A stretch of 64,000 nt of DNA from QHCA01 sp003244095 (GTDB taxonomy: Bacteria > Actinomycetota > Actinomycetes > Mycobacteriales > QHCA01): positions 1-64,000 of the forward strand of contig JBBQNN010000003.1 of NCBI GenBank assembly GCA_038329965.1, given 5' to 3'. Position numbers and translations under genes: made by a program. The stretch's first letter is position 1. The number at the start of each line of letters is the position of its first letter. Shown here one piece after another: positions 50,328-59,316 of the stretch. Under the pieces are notes generated by a model. It was not told the origin of the DNA. It made no database searches and was given only the letters and a program-made list of their open reading frames with translations.

Positions 50328-51128
50328 CTACTCCTGACTTCCCGATAGGAGCCCGCCGAGCGGGCCTCGCTTGTCGTCTCCGGCACCCATGTTCTTGGCC
50401 AGCGCCTTGGCCAGCCCCTCGATCGTCATCGACTGCAGGATGACCAGGCCGTCGCCTTCGAGCGTAGCCAGGTTGAGGCCCTCGCCGCCGAACATCGCCG
50501 TCATCGCCCCCTGCACGCTGAGCTGCCCGACCCGTTCGACGCCGTACCGTACGGTCTCCTCGAAGGCGACCACGCAGCCGGTGTCGACCTGGATCTTTCC
50601 GCCGTACTTCGCGGGGTTGAGCTCGATGAAGTTGCCCGCTCCGGCGATGAGCACGGTCCCGAGGCCGGTGAACTTCTCCAGTACGAAGCCCTCACCGCCC
50701 TTGATGCCCGAACGCAGCCCGGAGAAGGCGATGTCGAAGTTGACCGAGGACTCGGCGGCGACGAAGGCGTCCTTCTCCGCGTACCACCCCCGCGTGCCGT
50801 CAAGCTCCAGGGCCCGCATCTCACCGGGCAGCACCCCGGCGAAGGAGACCAGCCCGGAGCCCTGCCGGGCCGTGTAGTACTGGAAGGCCAGACTCTCGCC
50901 GGCCAGCACCCGCTTGCCGACGTCGAGGGCCTTCTGCAGCAGACCGCCCGCGGCCGCCACGGCTCCCGCGCCGCCGCTCCCGACGGGCCGGGTCAGCCGG
51001 GTCTCCATCGTGACGTTGGTCGTCTTCCACAGGAACTTGCCGGCCTCGCAGAAGACCGTCTGCCCGTCGGCGAGCTGGCACACGGCCATCTGCATCGAGG
51101 TGCCGACGAGCTTGTGCGCCAGGGTCAT
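50328..51128 (-). CDS. AIM24 family protein
   Basis: The 266-residue protein matches the AIM24/TIGR00266 family: a beta-rich trimeric fold with VFCEAGKFLWKTTNVTMETR, GEGFVLEKFTGLGTVLIAGAG and the glycine-rich NLATLEGDGLVILQS. The name comes from yeast mitochondrial Aim24, and the bacterial function is not established. ATG 51128 is 7 nt after TAACGT on the minus strand. It forms an operon with the small helical protein and diverges from the AhpD-like gene. Confidence 0.85.
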   Translation of the reverse strand: MTLAHKLVGTSMQMAVCQLADGQTVFCEAGKFLWKTTNVTMETRLTRPVGSGGAGAVAAAGGLLQKALDVGKRVLAGESLAFQYYTARQGSGLVSFAGVLPGEMRALELDGTRGWYAEKDAFVAAESSVNFDIAFSGLRSGIKGGEGFVLEKFTGLGTVLIAGAGNFIELNPAKYGGKIQVDTGCVVAFEETVRYGVERVGQLSVQGAMTAMFGGEGLNLATLEGDGLVILQSMTIEGLAKALAKNMGAGDDKRGPLGGLLSGSQE

Positions 51129-51135
51129 GCCGTCG

Positions 51136-51141
51136 ACGTTA
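51136..51141 (-). promoter_or_regulatory. -10 box of the AIM24 operon
   Basis: TAACGT on the minus strand is 7 nt before ATG 51128. Only 10 nt separate it from the opposing TACGGT. Confidence 0.6.
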
Positions 51142-51151
51142 CCTGTCGGCG

Positions 51152-51157
51152 TACGGT
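51152..51157 (+). promoter_or_regulatory. -10 box of the AhpD-like/nucS operon
   Basis: TACGGT is 6 nt before ATG 51164. Confidence 0.6.
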
Positions 51158-51163
51158 GCCCAC

Positions 51164-51766
51164 ATGAACGGCGTGCCGGGCCCCGACTTCGGCGGCTGGT
51201 TGCCCGTCCCCGCCGAGGAAGACCTGCCCGAGGACCTGCGGAAGCTGTTCGCCAAGGCGCGGGCCAATCTCGGCTTCGTGCCGAACGTCTTCCGTGCGTA
51301 CTCCTTCCGCCCCGACCGTCTGCGCCTGTGGTTCGCGCACTTCAAGGCCCTGCACGTCCCGACCGAGCACCTCGACGCCGCCGACCGCGAGATGATCGCC
51401 GTCGTCGTGTCCATGGCCAACGGCTGCCTGTACTGCCTGGTCGCCCACGGTGCCGTCCTGCGGGAGGCGCTGGGCGATCCGGTGCTCGGCGACCGGATCA
51501 CCCTCGACTGGCGGCGCGCCGGGCTCGACGCCAGACGTACGGCGATCTGTTCGTACGCGGAGAAGATCACGCGCAGCCCTCGCGACATGGCCGAGGACGA
51601 CCTGGCGGCGCTGCGCGCCGAGGGGCTGACCGAGGAGGAGTGCTGGGACGTCGCAGAGGTGGCGGCGATGTACAACTTCACCAACCGCATGGCGATGGCG
51701 ACCAACATGCTGCCCAACGAGGAGTATCACGCGCTGGCACGCGTCCCCGGGGCAGAGCAGGTCTGA
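51164..51766 (+). CDS. AhpD/carboxymuconolactone decarboxylase-like protein
   Basis: The 200-residue all-helical protein has the redox motif CLYC (C88, C91) followed by H95 in NGCLYCLVAHG, as in peroxidase-related AhpD-like enzymes. Disulphide-dependent peroxide reduction is the likely chemistry, but the electron donor is unknown. ATG 51164 is 6 nt after TACGGT. Its TGA shares one base with the nucS ATG, so the two genes are one unit. Confidence 0.85.
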   Translation: MNGVPGPDFGGWLPVPAEEDLPEDLRKLFAKARANLGFVPNVFRAYSFRPDRLRLWFAHFKALHVPTEHLDAADREMIAVVVSMANGCLYCLVAHGAVLREALGDPVLGDRITLDWRRAGLDARRTAICSYAEKITRSPRDMAEDDLAALRAEGLTEEECWDVAEVAAMYNFTNRMAMATNMLPNEEYHALARVPGAEQV

Positions 51767-52428
51767 TGCGCCTGCTCATCGCCCGGTGCAGTGTCGACTA
51801 CGTCGGCCGGCTCACTGCCCACCTGCCGATGGCGCCGCGGCTGATCCTGGTCAAGGCCGACGGGTCGGTGGCCGTGCACGCCGACGACCGGGCGTACAAG
51901 CCGCTGAACTGGATGAGCCCGCCGTGCGCGATCCGCGAGGCCCAGGGGGTGTGGCGGGTGACGAACCGCACCGGCGACCAGCTGATCATCACCATCGACG
52001 AGGTGCTGCACGACTCGGCACACGAGCTGGGGGTCGACCCCGGCCTGCAGAAGGACGGCGTCGAGACGCACCTGCAGGAACTTCTGGCCGAGCAGGTCGA
52101 GGCGGTCCTCGGGCCGGGCTGGCGGGTCGTGCGGCGCGAGTGGCCCACCGACATCGGCCCGGTGGACCTGCTCTGCCGCGACCCCGACGGCGTCGCGGTC
52201 GCGATCGAGGTCAAGCGGCGCGGCGAGATCGACGGGGTGGAGCAGCTGACCCGCTACCTGCAGCGGATGGACCGCGATCCGCTGCTGACGCCGGTGCGGG
52301 GGCTGTTCGCGGCCCAGCTGATCACCCCTCAGGCCCGGGTGCTTGCCGCCGATCGGGGGATCGGTTGCGTGACTCTCGACTACGACACGATGCGCGGGCT
52401 CGAGCCGGTCAATCCCACGCTGTTCTAG
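51766..52428 (+). CDS. nucS: Mismatch-specific endonuclease NucS (EndoMS)
   Basis: NucS makes double-strand cuts at mismatches and performs non-canonical mismatch repair in actinobacteria that lack MutS/MutL. The 220-residue product has an N-terminal DNA-binding/dimerisation domain and a RecB-like nuclease core. Catalytic residues are D134 (GPVDLLC), E148 and K150 (AIEVKRRG). AQLITPQARVLAADRGI follows. ATG 51766 overlaps the preceding stop. A beta-clamp-binding tail, normally at the C-terminus, may be the LEPVNPTLF end. Confidence 0.93.
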   Translation: MRLLIARCSVDYVGRLTAHLPMAPRLILVKADGSVAVHADDRAYKPLNWMSPPCAIREAQGVWRVTNRTGDQLIITIDEVLHDSAHELGVDPGLQKDGVETHLQELLAEQVEAVLGPGWRVVRREWPTDIGPVDLLCRDPDGVAVAIEVKRRGEIDGVEQLTRYLQRMDRDPLLTPVRGLFAAQLITPQARVLAADRGIGCVTLDYDTMRGLEPVNPTLF

Positions 52429-52454
52429 CTGTGGGGGCTAGCGCTACCAGCGAG

Positions 52455-52460
52455 TAGGGT
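52455..52460 (+). promoter_or_regulatory. -10 box of the GMC oxidoreductase gene
   Basis: TAGGGT is 7 nt before ATG 52468. Confidence 0.65.
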
Positions 52461-52467
52461 GCCCGCC

Positions 52468-54075
52468 ATGTACGACTATGTGGTTGTCGGGGCGGGCAGC
52501 GCGGGCTGCGTGCTCGCGGCTCGGCTGAGTGAGGATCCGGGCACCACGGTGCTCCTGCTGGAGGCCGGCGGCCAGGACGATGCCGACGAGGTGCGCATCC
52601 CGCTGGCCTTCTCGCAGCTGTTCCATACCCGCCGCGACTGGGCGTTCTCCACGGTCGAGCAGAAGTACGCGCAGGGCCGGTCGCTGTTCTGGCCGCGCGG
52701 CAAGATGCTCGGCGGGAGCTCGTCGATCAACGCCATGATCTACATCCGGGGCAACCGCCTGGACTACGACTCCTGGCGCGACGACTACGGGTGTACGGGG
52801 TGGGGTTACGCCGACCTGCTGCCGTACTTCCTGCGGGCCGAGGACCAGGCGCACGGCGCGTCGGACTATCACGGCGTCGGCGGCCCGCTACGGGTCGAGG
52901 ACCAGCGGCACCTGCACCGGCTCAGCCGGGCCTACATCGCCGCCGCCGTCGCCTCCGGGATGCGGCGCACCGATGACTTCAACGGTGCCGAGCAGGAGGG
53001 AGCGGGGCCCTATCAGGTCACGATGAAGCGTGGCCGGCGGTGGTCGACGGCAGATGCCTACCTGCGGCCCGCTCTGGGCCGGCCCAACCTCACGGTGCTC
53101 ACCGACGCGCTGGCCACCCGGGTGGAGGTCGAGGGCGGGCGTGCGGTCGGCGTGGCCTACCTGCGCGACGGGCAGGAGGAGGTCGCGCTGGCCGGCGCCG
53201 ACGTCATCCTGTCCGGTGGGGCGATCAACAGCCCGCACCTGCTGCTTCTGTCGGGCATCGGCCCGGCCGAACAGTTGCGTGAGTACGCCATCGACGTGGT
53301 CGCGGACCTGCCCGGCGTCGGCGCCAACCTGCAGGACCATCCGGCCGTGCCGGTGCTGTGGTTCACCCAGGGCATCGACCGCGACCTCAACGACGCCGGT
53401 CTGCCCGACCTGCTGCGCTGGCGGCTGATTCGGCGCGGGATGCTCACCTCCAACGTGGCCGAGTCCGGTGCCTTCTTCCGGTCCGACCCCGGGCTGCCGG
53501 CTCCCGACCTGCAGTTCCACGTCGCACCGGCGGCCTTCCTCGACCACGGGCTGTCCGAGCCGATCGGCCACGGCTTCACGGTGGGGTCGACGCTGGTGTC
53601 GGTGGCCAGTCGTGGCCGGCTCACGCTGCGCTCGGCCGACCCGAGGTGGGCGCCGGCCATCGATCCCGCGTACCTCTGCGAGCAGGCAGACGTCGACGCC
53701 CTGGTCGCCGGGATCGACGTCGCCCGGGAGATCGGCAGTCACGCGCCGCTGGCCCGCAACCTGACAACGGAGCACCTGCCGGGTCCGGACATCGCCGGTA
53801 CGGATGCGCTGCGCGAGTACGTCCGCGGCAACATCGAGACGCTCTACCACCCGGTGTCGACCTGTGCCATGGGCGGGGGAGCCGACAGTGTCGTCGACCC
53901 GTCGTTGCGGGTTCGCGGCATCGACGGCCTGCTCGTCGTCGACGCCTCGGTGATGCCGGCCGCGCCGCGCGGTAACACCAACGCCCCGACCGTCGCCATC
54001 GCCGAGCGGGCGGCCGACCTGCTGCGCGGCCGCGCCCCCCTCGCCCCCGTCGCGCTAGCCGCGGCCGTGCCGTAG
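52468..54075 (+). CDS. GMC family FAD oxidoreductase (choline dehydrogenase-like)
   Basis: The 535-residue flavoprotein starts with the ADP-binding VVGAGSAGCVLAARLSE. It contains the GMC signatures GKMLGGSSSINAMIYIRG and SGGAINSPHLLLLSGIGP. H461 in YHPVSTCAMG is the catalytic base, and GNTNAPTVAIAERAADL closes the FAD site. It oxidises an alcohol to an aldehyde. The convergent aldehyde dehydrogenase, whose 3' end overlaps by 21 nt, could take the next step. The substrate is unknown. Confidence 0.9.
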   Translation: MYDYVVVGAGSAGCVLAARLSEDPGTTVLLLEAGGQDDADEVRIPLAFSQLFHTRRDWAFSTVEQKYAQGRSLFWPRGKMLGGSSSINAMIYIRGNRLDYDSWRDDYGCTGWGYADLLPYFLRAEDQAHGASDYHGVGGPLRVEDQRHLHRLSRAYIAAAVASGMRRTDDFNGAEQEGAGPYQVTMKRGRRWSTADAYLRPALGRPNLTVLTDALATRVEVEGGRAVGVAYLRDGQEEVALAGADVILSGGAINSPHLLLLSGIGPAEQLREYAIDVVADLPGVGANLQDHPAVPVLWFTQGIDRDLNDAGLPDLLRWRLIRRGMLTSNVAESGAFFRSDPGLPAPDLQFHVAPAAFLDHGLSEPIGHGFTVGSTLVSVASRGRLTLRSADPRWAPAIDPAYLCEQADVDALVAGIDVAREIGSHAPLARNLTTEHLPGPDIAGTDALREYVRGNIETLYHPVSTCAMGGGADSVVDPSLRVRGIDGLLVVDASVMPAAPRGNTNAPTVAIAERAADLLRGRAPLAPVALAAAVP

Positions 54076-55545
54076 GGCGATGATCTTGGCCAGTCGGGCC
54101 TCGGCCTTGGGGGTCCGGGCGAAGGTCAGCACCGGCAGCGGCGAGCGGAACCGCTGGCGGGTGATCGCCTTGGCCCGGGCGAACTCCCTCAGGCCGTCGG
54201 CGCCGTGGATCCGGCCGAAGCCGGACTGGCCGACCCCGCCGAACGGCAGCGACGGCACGGCGGCGAAGGCGTTCACCGAGTTGACCGACGTCATGCCCGA
54301 GCGAACCCTGCGCGCGAGCTCCATTCCGCGCCGCTTCGCGAACACGGTGGCCGCAAGGCCATAGTCCGTGGCGTTGGCCTTGTCGACGGCCTCGTCGGCG
54401 TCCCGCACCCGGGTCACGGTCAGGGTCGGGCCGAAGGTCTCCTCGGTGATCGCCGGCGCGTCGTCGGGCACGTCGACCAGCACGACCGGGTCGACGTATG
54501 TCGAGTGCACCGACTCCAGCCCGCCGACGACTGCCCGGGCGCCCCGGTCGAGGGCGTCGGCGATGTGCCGCCGGATGATGTCGACCTGCGACGGCATGGT
54601 GATCGGCCCGAGCTGTGCGCCGGCACCGTCGCCGGCCCGCAGGCCACGTACCAGGGTCGTCAGCCGCTGGACGAACTCGTCGTAGACCGAGTCGACGACG
54701 TAGACCCGCTCCACGCCGATGCACGTCTGCCCGGCGTTGGACATGCCGCCCCAGGCCGCGGCGTCGGCGGCAGCGGCGACGTCGGCGTCGCCGTCGACGA
54801 TCAGTACGTCCTTGCCGCCGCACTCGATCAGCATCGGGGTGAGGCTCTCGGCGCAGGCGGCCATGACGCGCTTGCCGGTGGCCGCTGAGCCGGTGAAGGC
54901 GACCTTGTCCGCACCCGACCTGCACAGCGCCGCGCCGGTCGCCCCGGCACCGGTCACGAGCGAGAGCACCGGCTGCTCCGGCACCACCTGGGCGAGGGTG
55001 CGCACCAGCCACTCACCGATGGCCGGGGTGTACTCGCTGGGCTTGAACACGACGGCGTTGCCGGCGGCCAGGGCATAGGCGATCGACCCCATCGGGGTGA
55101 ACACCGGGTAGTTCCATGGCCCTATCACCGCAACGACACCGTACGGCTGGTACTCGACCGTGGCGGCCTGGTTGGCCATGAGGGCACCGGGGGAGACCCG
55201 GTGCGGCCCGAGGACCGGGCGGGCGTGCCTGGCAGCCCAGTGCAGGTGCTCGATGGCGCTCACGATCTCGAGGAAGGCGTCGGAGACCGGCTTGCCGTTC
55301 TCCCGGTGGACCAGCTCGCTGAGTTGCTGGATGCGGCGGGCCATGATGCCCTTCCAGGCCAGCAGCCGCCGGCAGCGCTCGTCCCAGCCCAGCTCCGCCC
55401 ACCACTGCCCGGCGATCCGGGCGCGGTCGACCGTCTCCGCCACGTGCTTCGCGTCGTGCACCGGGAACCGCCCGGCGGGCTCGCCGGTGGCCGGGTTGAG
55501 GGACTCGAACGTGTCCAGCGCGTCCAGATCCGGGTCGACTGACAT
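54055..55545 (-). CDS. Aldehyde dehydrogenase (succinate-semialdehyde type)
   Basis: The 496-residue NAD(P)-dependent enzyme has the catalytic C275 (AGQTCIG) and E241 (LIECGGKD), with IGPWNYP and FTGSAATGKRV shaping the cofactor site. VPSLPFGGVGQSGFGR lies near the C-terminus. It oxidises an aldehyde to a carboxylic acid, with the substrate class only inferred. ATG 55545 has GGAGG six bases upstream. It diverges from a 3-hydroxyacyl-CoA dehydrogenase and converges with a GMC alcohol oxidase. Confidence 0.9.
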   Translation of the reverse strand: MSVDPDLDALDTFESLNPATGEPAGRFPVHDAKHVAETVDRARIAGQWWAELGWDERCRRLLAWKGIMARRIQQLSELVHRENGKPVSDAFLEIVSAIEHLHWAARHARPVLGPHRVSPGALMANQAATVEYQPYGVVAVIGPWNYPVFTPMGSIAYALAAGNAVVFKPSEYTPAIGEWLVRTLAQVVPEQPVLSLVTGAGATGAALCRSGADKVAFTGSAATGKRVMAACAESLTPMLIECGGKDVLIVDGDADVAAAADAAAWGGMSNAGQTCIGVERVYVVDSVYDEFVQRLTTLVRGLRAGDGAGAQLGPITMPSQVDIIRRHIADALDRGARAVVGGLESVHSTYVDPVVLVDVPDDAPAITEETFGPTLTVTRVRDADEAVDKANATDYGLAATVFAKRRGMELARRVRSGMTSVNSVNAFAAVPSLPFGGVGQSGFGRIHGADGLREFARAKAITRQRFRSPLPVLTFARTPKAEARLAKIIALRHGRG

Positions 55546-55625
55546 GCAGGGCCTCCCACGAGTGCGGTGCGCAGAGGTTACGCCGCTGAGCAGCTGCCGT
55601 ACCAGAGGCATTGCCGTACCAGTGG

Positions 55626-55631
55626 GACACT
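55626..55631 (+). promoter_or_regulatory. Possible -10 box of the tandem dehydrogenase gene
   Basis: GACACT, a weak TANNNT variant, is 6 nt before ATG 55638. Confidence 0.35.
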
Positions 55632-55637
55632 GGGCCG

Positions 55638-57419
55638 ATGGGGCGTGAGTTCGCAAAAGTCGGCGTGATCGGCCTGGGCACCATGGGTGCCGGCATCACT
55701 GAGGTCCTGGCCCGGTCCGGGGTGACCGTGGTCGGTGTGGAGGTGTCCGACGAGGCGCTGGAACGCGGGCGGGGGCACATCGAGCACTCCACGGCCCGCG
55801 CGGTCAAGCGGGGCAAGCTCAGTGAGGACGAGCAGCGCACGATCTTCGGCGCGATCACGTTCAGCACCAGCCTCACCGACGTCAAGGACGCCGACCTCGT
55901 CATCGAGGCCGTCCCCGAGAAGCTGGCGCTCAAGCAGCGCGTACTGGCCGACCTCGACGCGCTGTGTCCCGCCGAGACGATCCTCGCGACCAACACCTCG
56001 TCGCTGTCGGTGACCGAGATCGCCGTGGCGACGTCGCGGCCGTCCCGGGTCATCGGGATGCACTTCTTCAACCCGGCGCCGGTCATGAAGCTGATCGAGG
56101 TCATCGCCACGGTGGTCACCGACCCGCAGGTGGTCGTCGACATCGAGGGGCTGGTGCAGCGCATCGGCAAGGTCGACGTGACGGTCAGCGACAAGGCCGG
56201 CTTCATCGCCAACGCGCTGCTGTTCGGCTACCTCAACCACGCCGTGTCGATGTACGAGTCGCGCTACGCCACCCGCGAGGACATCGACGCCGCCATGAAG
56301 TTCGGCTGCGGGCTGCCGATGGGCCCGCTGGCGCTCATGGACCTGATCGGCATCGACACCGCCTACGAGATCCTCGACACGATGTACCGCCAGGGCCGCG
56401 ACCGGCTGCACGCGCCGACCCCGCTGATCAAGCAGATGGCCTCCGCCGGGCTGCTCGGTCGCAAGGCAGGGCGCGGCTTCTACACCTACGAGCAGGCCGA
56501 CTCACCCGTCGTCGTATCGGACCAGCGCGGTGACCCCGCCGGGCTGCGCGACGGCGTCGCGCGCCGGGTGACCTCGGTCGGCATCGTGGGGTCGGGCACG
56601 ATGGCCGCCGGCCTGGTGGAGGTCTTCGCCAAGGGCGGCTACGACGTCACCTTCGTGGCCCGCACCGCGGACAAAATCGCCGCCCTGCAGGCCACGGTCG
56701 CCCGATCGATGGACAAGGCGGTCCTGCGCAGCAAGCTGGCCGACGCCGCCCGCGACGCCGCGGCCGGCCGGAGCCACGGCACGACGAGCCTGGACGACCT
56801 CGCCGGCTGCGACTTGGTCGTCGAGGCGGTGGTCGAGGACCTCGCGGTCAAGCAGGAGCTGTTCGCCGCATTGGATGAGGTCTGCCGAGATGGTGCCGTG
56901 CTGGCCAGCACCACGTCGTCGCTGCCGATCGTGGAGTGCGCCGCGGCCACCTCCCGCCCGCGCGATGTCGTCGGCATGCACTTCTTCAACCCGGCACCGG
57001 TGATGAAGCTGGTCGAGGTCGTCAGCACCGTCTCCACCGACGAGGCGGTCACCGAGACCACCCGCGCGCTGTGCGCCACGATCGGCAAGGTCGCGGTCTC
57101 GTGCGCCGACCGCGCCGGGTTCATCGTCAACGCGCTGCTGTTCCCGTACCTCAACGACGCCGTACGAATGCTCGAGGTGCACTACGCCACCGCCGACGAC
57201 ATCGACGCCGCAATGAAGGTCGGCTGCGGGTATCCCATGGGCCCCTTCGAGCTGCTCGACGTGGTCGGGCTGGACGTCTCGCTGGCCATCCAGCGATCGC
57301 TCTACCTGGAGTTCCGTGAGCCGGGCTTCGCGCCGGCGCCGCTGCTCGAGCATCTCGTGACGGCCGGTTACCTCGGCCGCAAGACCGGCCGCGGCTTTCG
57401 CGACTACTCCGGCTCGTGA
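55638..57419 (+). CDS. Tandem 3-hydroxyacyl-CoA dehydrogenase
   Basis: The 593-residue protein is two complete 3-hydroxybutyryl-CoA dehydrogenase units in one chain. Each has a Rossmann motif (VGVIGLGTMGAGI; VGIVGSGTMAAGL), the catalytic GMHFFNPAPVMKL and a C-terminal domain ending in LGRKAGRGFYTY or LGRKTGRGFRDY. Both units keep the His and Glu of the active site, so both may be active. It probably serves beta-oxidation, PHB or ethylmalonyl-CoA metabolism. Its stop overlaps the next gene by 4 nt. Confidence 0.9.
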   Translation: MGREFAKVGVIGLGTMGAGITEVLARSGVTVVGVEVSDEALERGRGHIEHSTARAVKRGKLSEDEQRTIFGAITFSTSLTDVKDADLVIEAVPEKLALKQRVLADLDALCPAETILATNTSSLSVTEIAVATSRPSRVIGMHFFNPAPVMKLIEVIATVVTDPQVVVDIEGLVQRIGKVDVTVSDKAGFIANALLFGYLNHAVSMYESRYATREDIDAAMKFGCGLPMGPLALMDLIGIDTAYEILDTMYRQGRDRLHAPTPLIKQMASAGLLGRKAGRGFYTYEQADSPVVVSDQRGDPAGLRDGVARRVTSVGIVGSGTMAAGLVEVFAKGGYDVTFVARTADKIAALQATVARSMDKAVLRSKLADAARDAAAGRSHGTTSLDDLAGCDLVVEAVVEDLAVKQELFAALDEVCRDGAVLASTTSSLPIVECAAATSRPRDVVGMHFFNPAPVMKLVEVVSTVSTDEAVTETTRALCATIGKVAVSCADRAGFIVNALLFPYLNDAVRMLEVHYATADDIDAAMKVGCGYPMGPFELLDVVGLDVSLAIQRSLYLEFREPGFAPAPLLEHLVTAGYLGRKTGRGFRDYSGS

Positions 57420-57754
57420 GCCGGCGCGCCAACCGGCGGCGGCCGGTCGACTCGCCGCTGGACGTCGGATCGGCCCTGCGAGGGGTCGATCAGGTCGAGT
57501 CGGCGGCCGACGGCGACTGGATCGTGCGGCCGATCGCCGCGGCCGCCGCGACCAAGGACTATCGCTGCCCCGGCTGTGACCACGAGATCTACCCGGCCAC
57601 GCCGCACCTGGTCGCCTGGCGGGTGGACGGTATCGCGGCGAGCGGGGGCGGTGGCCCGGACGAGCGGCGGCACTGGCACAAGCCGTGCTGGGCCGCCCGC
57701 GGCCGCCGGGGTGTCACGGTGCAGCGCTCACGCAACGCGCCAAGGCACGGCTGA
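57416..57754 (+). CDS. Small zinc-ribbon-like protein
   Basis: The 112-residue basic protein contains CPGCDHEI followed by HLVAW and HWHKPCW, giving a Cys2-His/Cys arrangement able to bind one zinc. Small proteins of this kind are conserved in actinobacteria and sometimes labelled ATP/GTP-binding, without functional support that I know of. GTG 57416 overlaps the preceding stop, and the hydrolase gene starts 5 nt after its end, so the three are co-transcribed. Confidence 0.75.
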   Translation: MSRRANRRRPVDSPLDVGSALRGVDQVESAADGDWIVRPIAAAAATKDYRCPGCDHEIYPATPHLVAWRVDGIAASGGGGPDERRHWHKPCWAARGRRGVTVQRSRNAPRHG

Positions 57755-57758
57755 GCGG

Positions 57759-58481
57759 GTGAGCGATGTTCGCGGCACCACCGTGCTTCCGGCGCGGCGG
57801 GAGCCGATCACACTGCACACCGCCGACGGGTTGCGCCTGGTCGGCGAGTTGGCCCGACCGCTCGACCGGCCGCCCGTGGCGACGCTGATCTGCCTGCACC
57901 CGCTGCCCACCCAGGGCGGGATGATGGACAGCCACCTGCTGCGCAAGGCGGCGTTCCGGCTCCCGGCGCTGGCGGGCCTCGCGGTGCTCCGCTTCAACAC
58001 CCGTGGTGCGTCCTCCGCGCACGGCCGCAGCGAGGGGGGTTTCGGCGACGGGGTGAGTGAGCGCTACGACGTGGCCGCGGCACTGGAGTATGCCGACTTC
58101 ACCGACCTGCCCAGTCCATGGCTGGTCGGCTGGTCCTTCGGGACCGACCTGGCCCTGCAGCACGGCTGCGACCCGACGGTGGTCGGGGCCGTCCTGATCT
58201 CTCCACCCCTGCGTACGTCGACCGACGCCGACCTCGACCGGTGGGCAGCCTCCGGCAAGCCGGTCGTTTGCATCGTGCCGGAGTTCGACGACTACCTGCG
58301 GCCGGCCGAGGCCCGCCGGCGATTCGCCCGGATCCCGCAGGCCGAGGTGGTGGCGATCGCGGACGGCAAGCACCTGCTGGTCGGGCACACCGACGAGGTG
58401 CTCGACGAGGTGGTCCGGCCGATCGTGCCCGGTGCCTATCCCTTACCGCGGCAGTTCGCCGGGGGTGCGCTGCCGATCTGA
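57759..58481 (+). CDS. Alpha/beta hydrolase
   Basis: The 240-residue protein has the nucleophile elbow GWSFG with S126, the oxyanion region CLHPLPTQGG and FNTRGASSAHGRSEGG. The acid and His of the triad are likely in VPEFDDYLRP and ADGKHLLVGH. It belongs with small serine hydrolases of the alpha/beta class with unknown substrate. GTG 57759 gives MSDVRGTTVL and begins 5 nt after the zinc-ribbon gene. Confidence 0.82.
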   Translation: MSDVRGTTVLPARREPITLHTADGLRLVGELARPLDRPPVATLICLHPLPTQGGMMDSHLLRKAAFRLPALAGLAVLRFNTRGASSAHGRSEGGFGDGVSERYDVAAALEYADFTDLPSPWLVGWSFGTDLALQHGCDPTVVGAVLISPPLRTSTDADLDRWAASGKPVVCIVPEFDDYLRPAEARRRFARIPQAEVVAIADGKHLLVGHTDEVLDEVVRPIVPGAYPLPRQFAGGALPI

Positions 58482-58498
58482 CAGCGGGGGCGACCTGA

Positions 58499-58504
58499 CA
58501 GGAT
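58499..58504 (+). promoter_or_regulatory. -10-like box of the SDR gene
   Basis: CAGGAT is 7 nt before ATG 58512. The same hexamer with the same spacing precedes the Scy-like gene on the other strand. Confidence 0.4.
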
Positions 58505-58511
58505 GCCCGGC

Positions 58512-59273
58512 ATGACCTCACTTTTCGACCTGACCGGCAAGGCGGCGCTCGTCACCGGTGGCTCCCGCGGTATCGGGCGGTCCATCGCCCTCGCCCTGGC
58601 CGCCGCCGGCGCCCAGGTGGCCATCAACGGCCGCGATGCCACCACGCTGGAGGCCGTCCGCGACGAGATCGAGTCGGCCGGTGGCAGCGCGCTGGTCCTG
58701 CCGGGCGACGTCACCGACCGCGACGCCGTCCGGGCTGTGGTCGGCGCCGCCCTGGAAACCATCGGCCAGCTCGACATCGTCGTGAACAATGCAGGGGGGA
58801 CCGCCTTTATGGTGCCCTTCGCCGACCTGCGTTTCGAGGGCTGGGGCAAGGTTATGCGCCTCAACGTCGACTCGGTGGTGCATGTCTGCCAGGCGGTCGC
58901 GCCGCACCTGCTCGAGCGGGGGTCCGGCTCGGTCATCAACGTCGCCTCGGTGGGTGCCCTGGCCGGCACTCCGGCCCTGACGCCCTACGGAGCGTCCAAG
59001 GCCGCGGTACTGTCGCTGACCCGCAGCCTGGCCAAGGAGTGGGGGCAGGCCGGCATCCGCGTCAACGCCCTCTGTCCCGGATGGACGGCGACCGATCTCA
59101 ACCGCAGCATGTGGGAGGACGAGCGGACCTCCCGCGCGATGACGGCGAACATCCCGATGGGGCGGTGGGCCAAGGCGGAGGAGATGGGCGGGGCAGCGGT
59201 GTTCCTGGCCAGCGACGCGTCGTCCTACGTCACCGGCCAGGCGATCGTCGTCGACGGCGGCCTGACTGCATGA
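58512..59273 (+). CDS. SDR family oxidoreductase
   Basis: The 253-residue classical short-chain dehydrogenase has cofactor motif TGGSRGIG (15-22), NNAG (92-95) and an intact S146-Y159-K163 triad (PYGASKAAV). CPGWTATDLNRSMW and YVTGQAIVVDGG are typical C-terminal signatures. It resembles 3-ketoacyl-ACP reductase/glucose dehydrogenase-like SDRs, but the substrate is unknown. ATG 58512 is preferred over 58503 because of the upstream CAGGAT spacing. Contrast the SDR at 39734, which lacks the Tyr. Confidence 0.87.
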   Translation: MTSLFDLTGKAALVTGGSRGIGRSIALALAAAGAQVAINGRDATTLEAVRDEIESAGGSALVLPGDVTDRDAVRAVVGAALETIGQLDIVVNNAGGTAFMVPFADLRFEGWGKVMRLNVDSVVHVCQAVAPHLLERGSGSVINVASVGALAGTPALTPYGASKAAVLSLTRSLAKEWGQAGIRVNALCPGWTATDLNRSMWEDERTSRAMTANIPMGRWAKAEEMGGAAVFLASDASSYVTGQAIVVDGGLTA

Positions 59274-59316
59274 CCGCTCTGCTGGACCGGCATCGAGGAG
59301 CGGAGCGAGATGGCGT

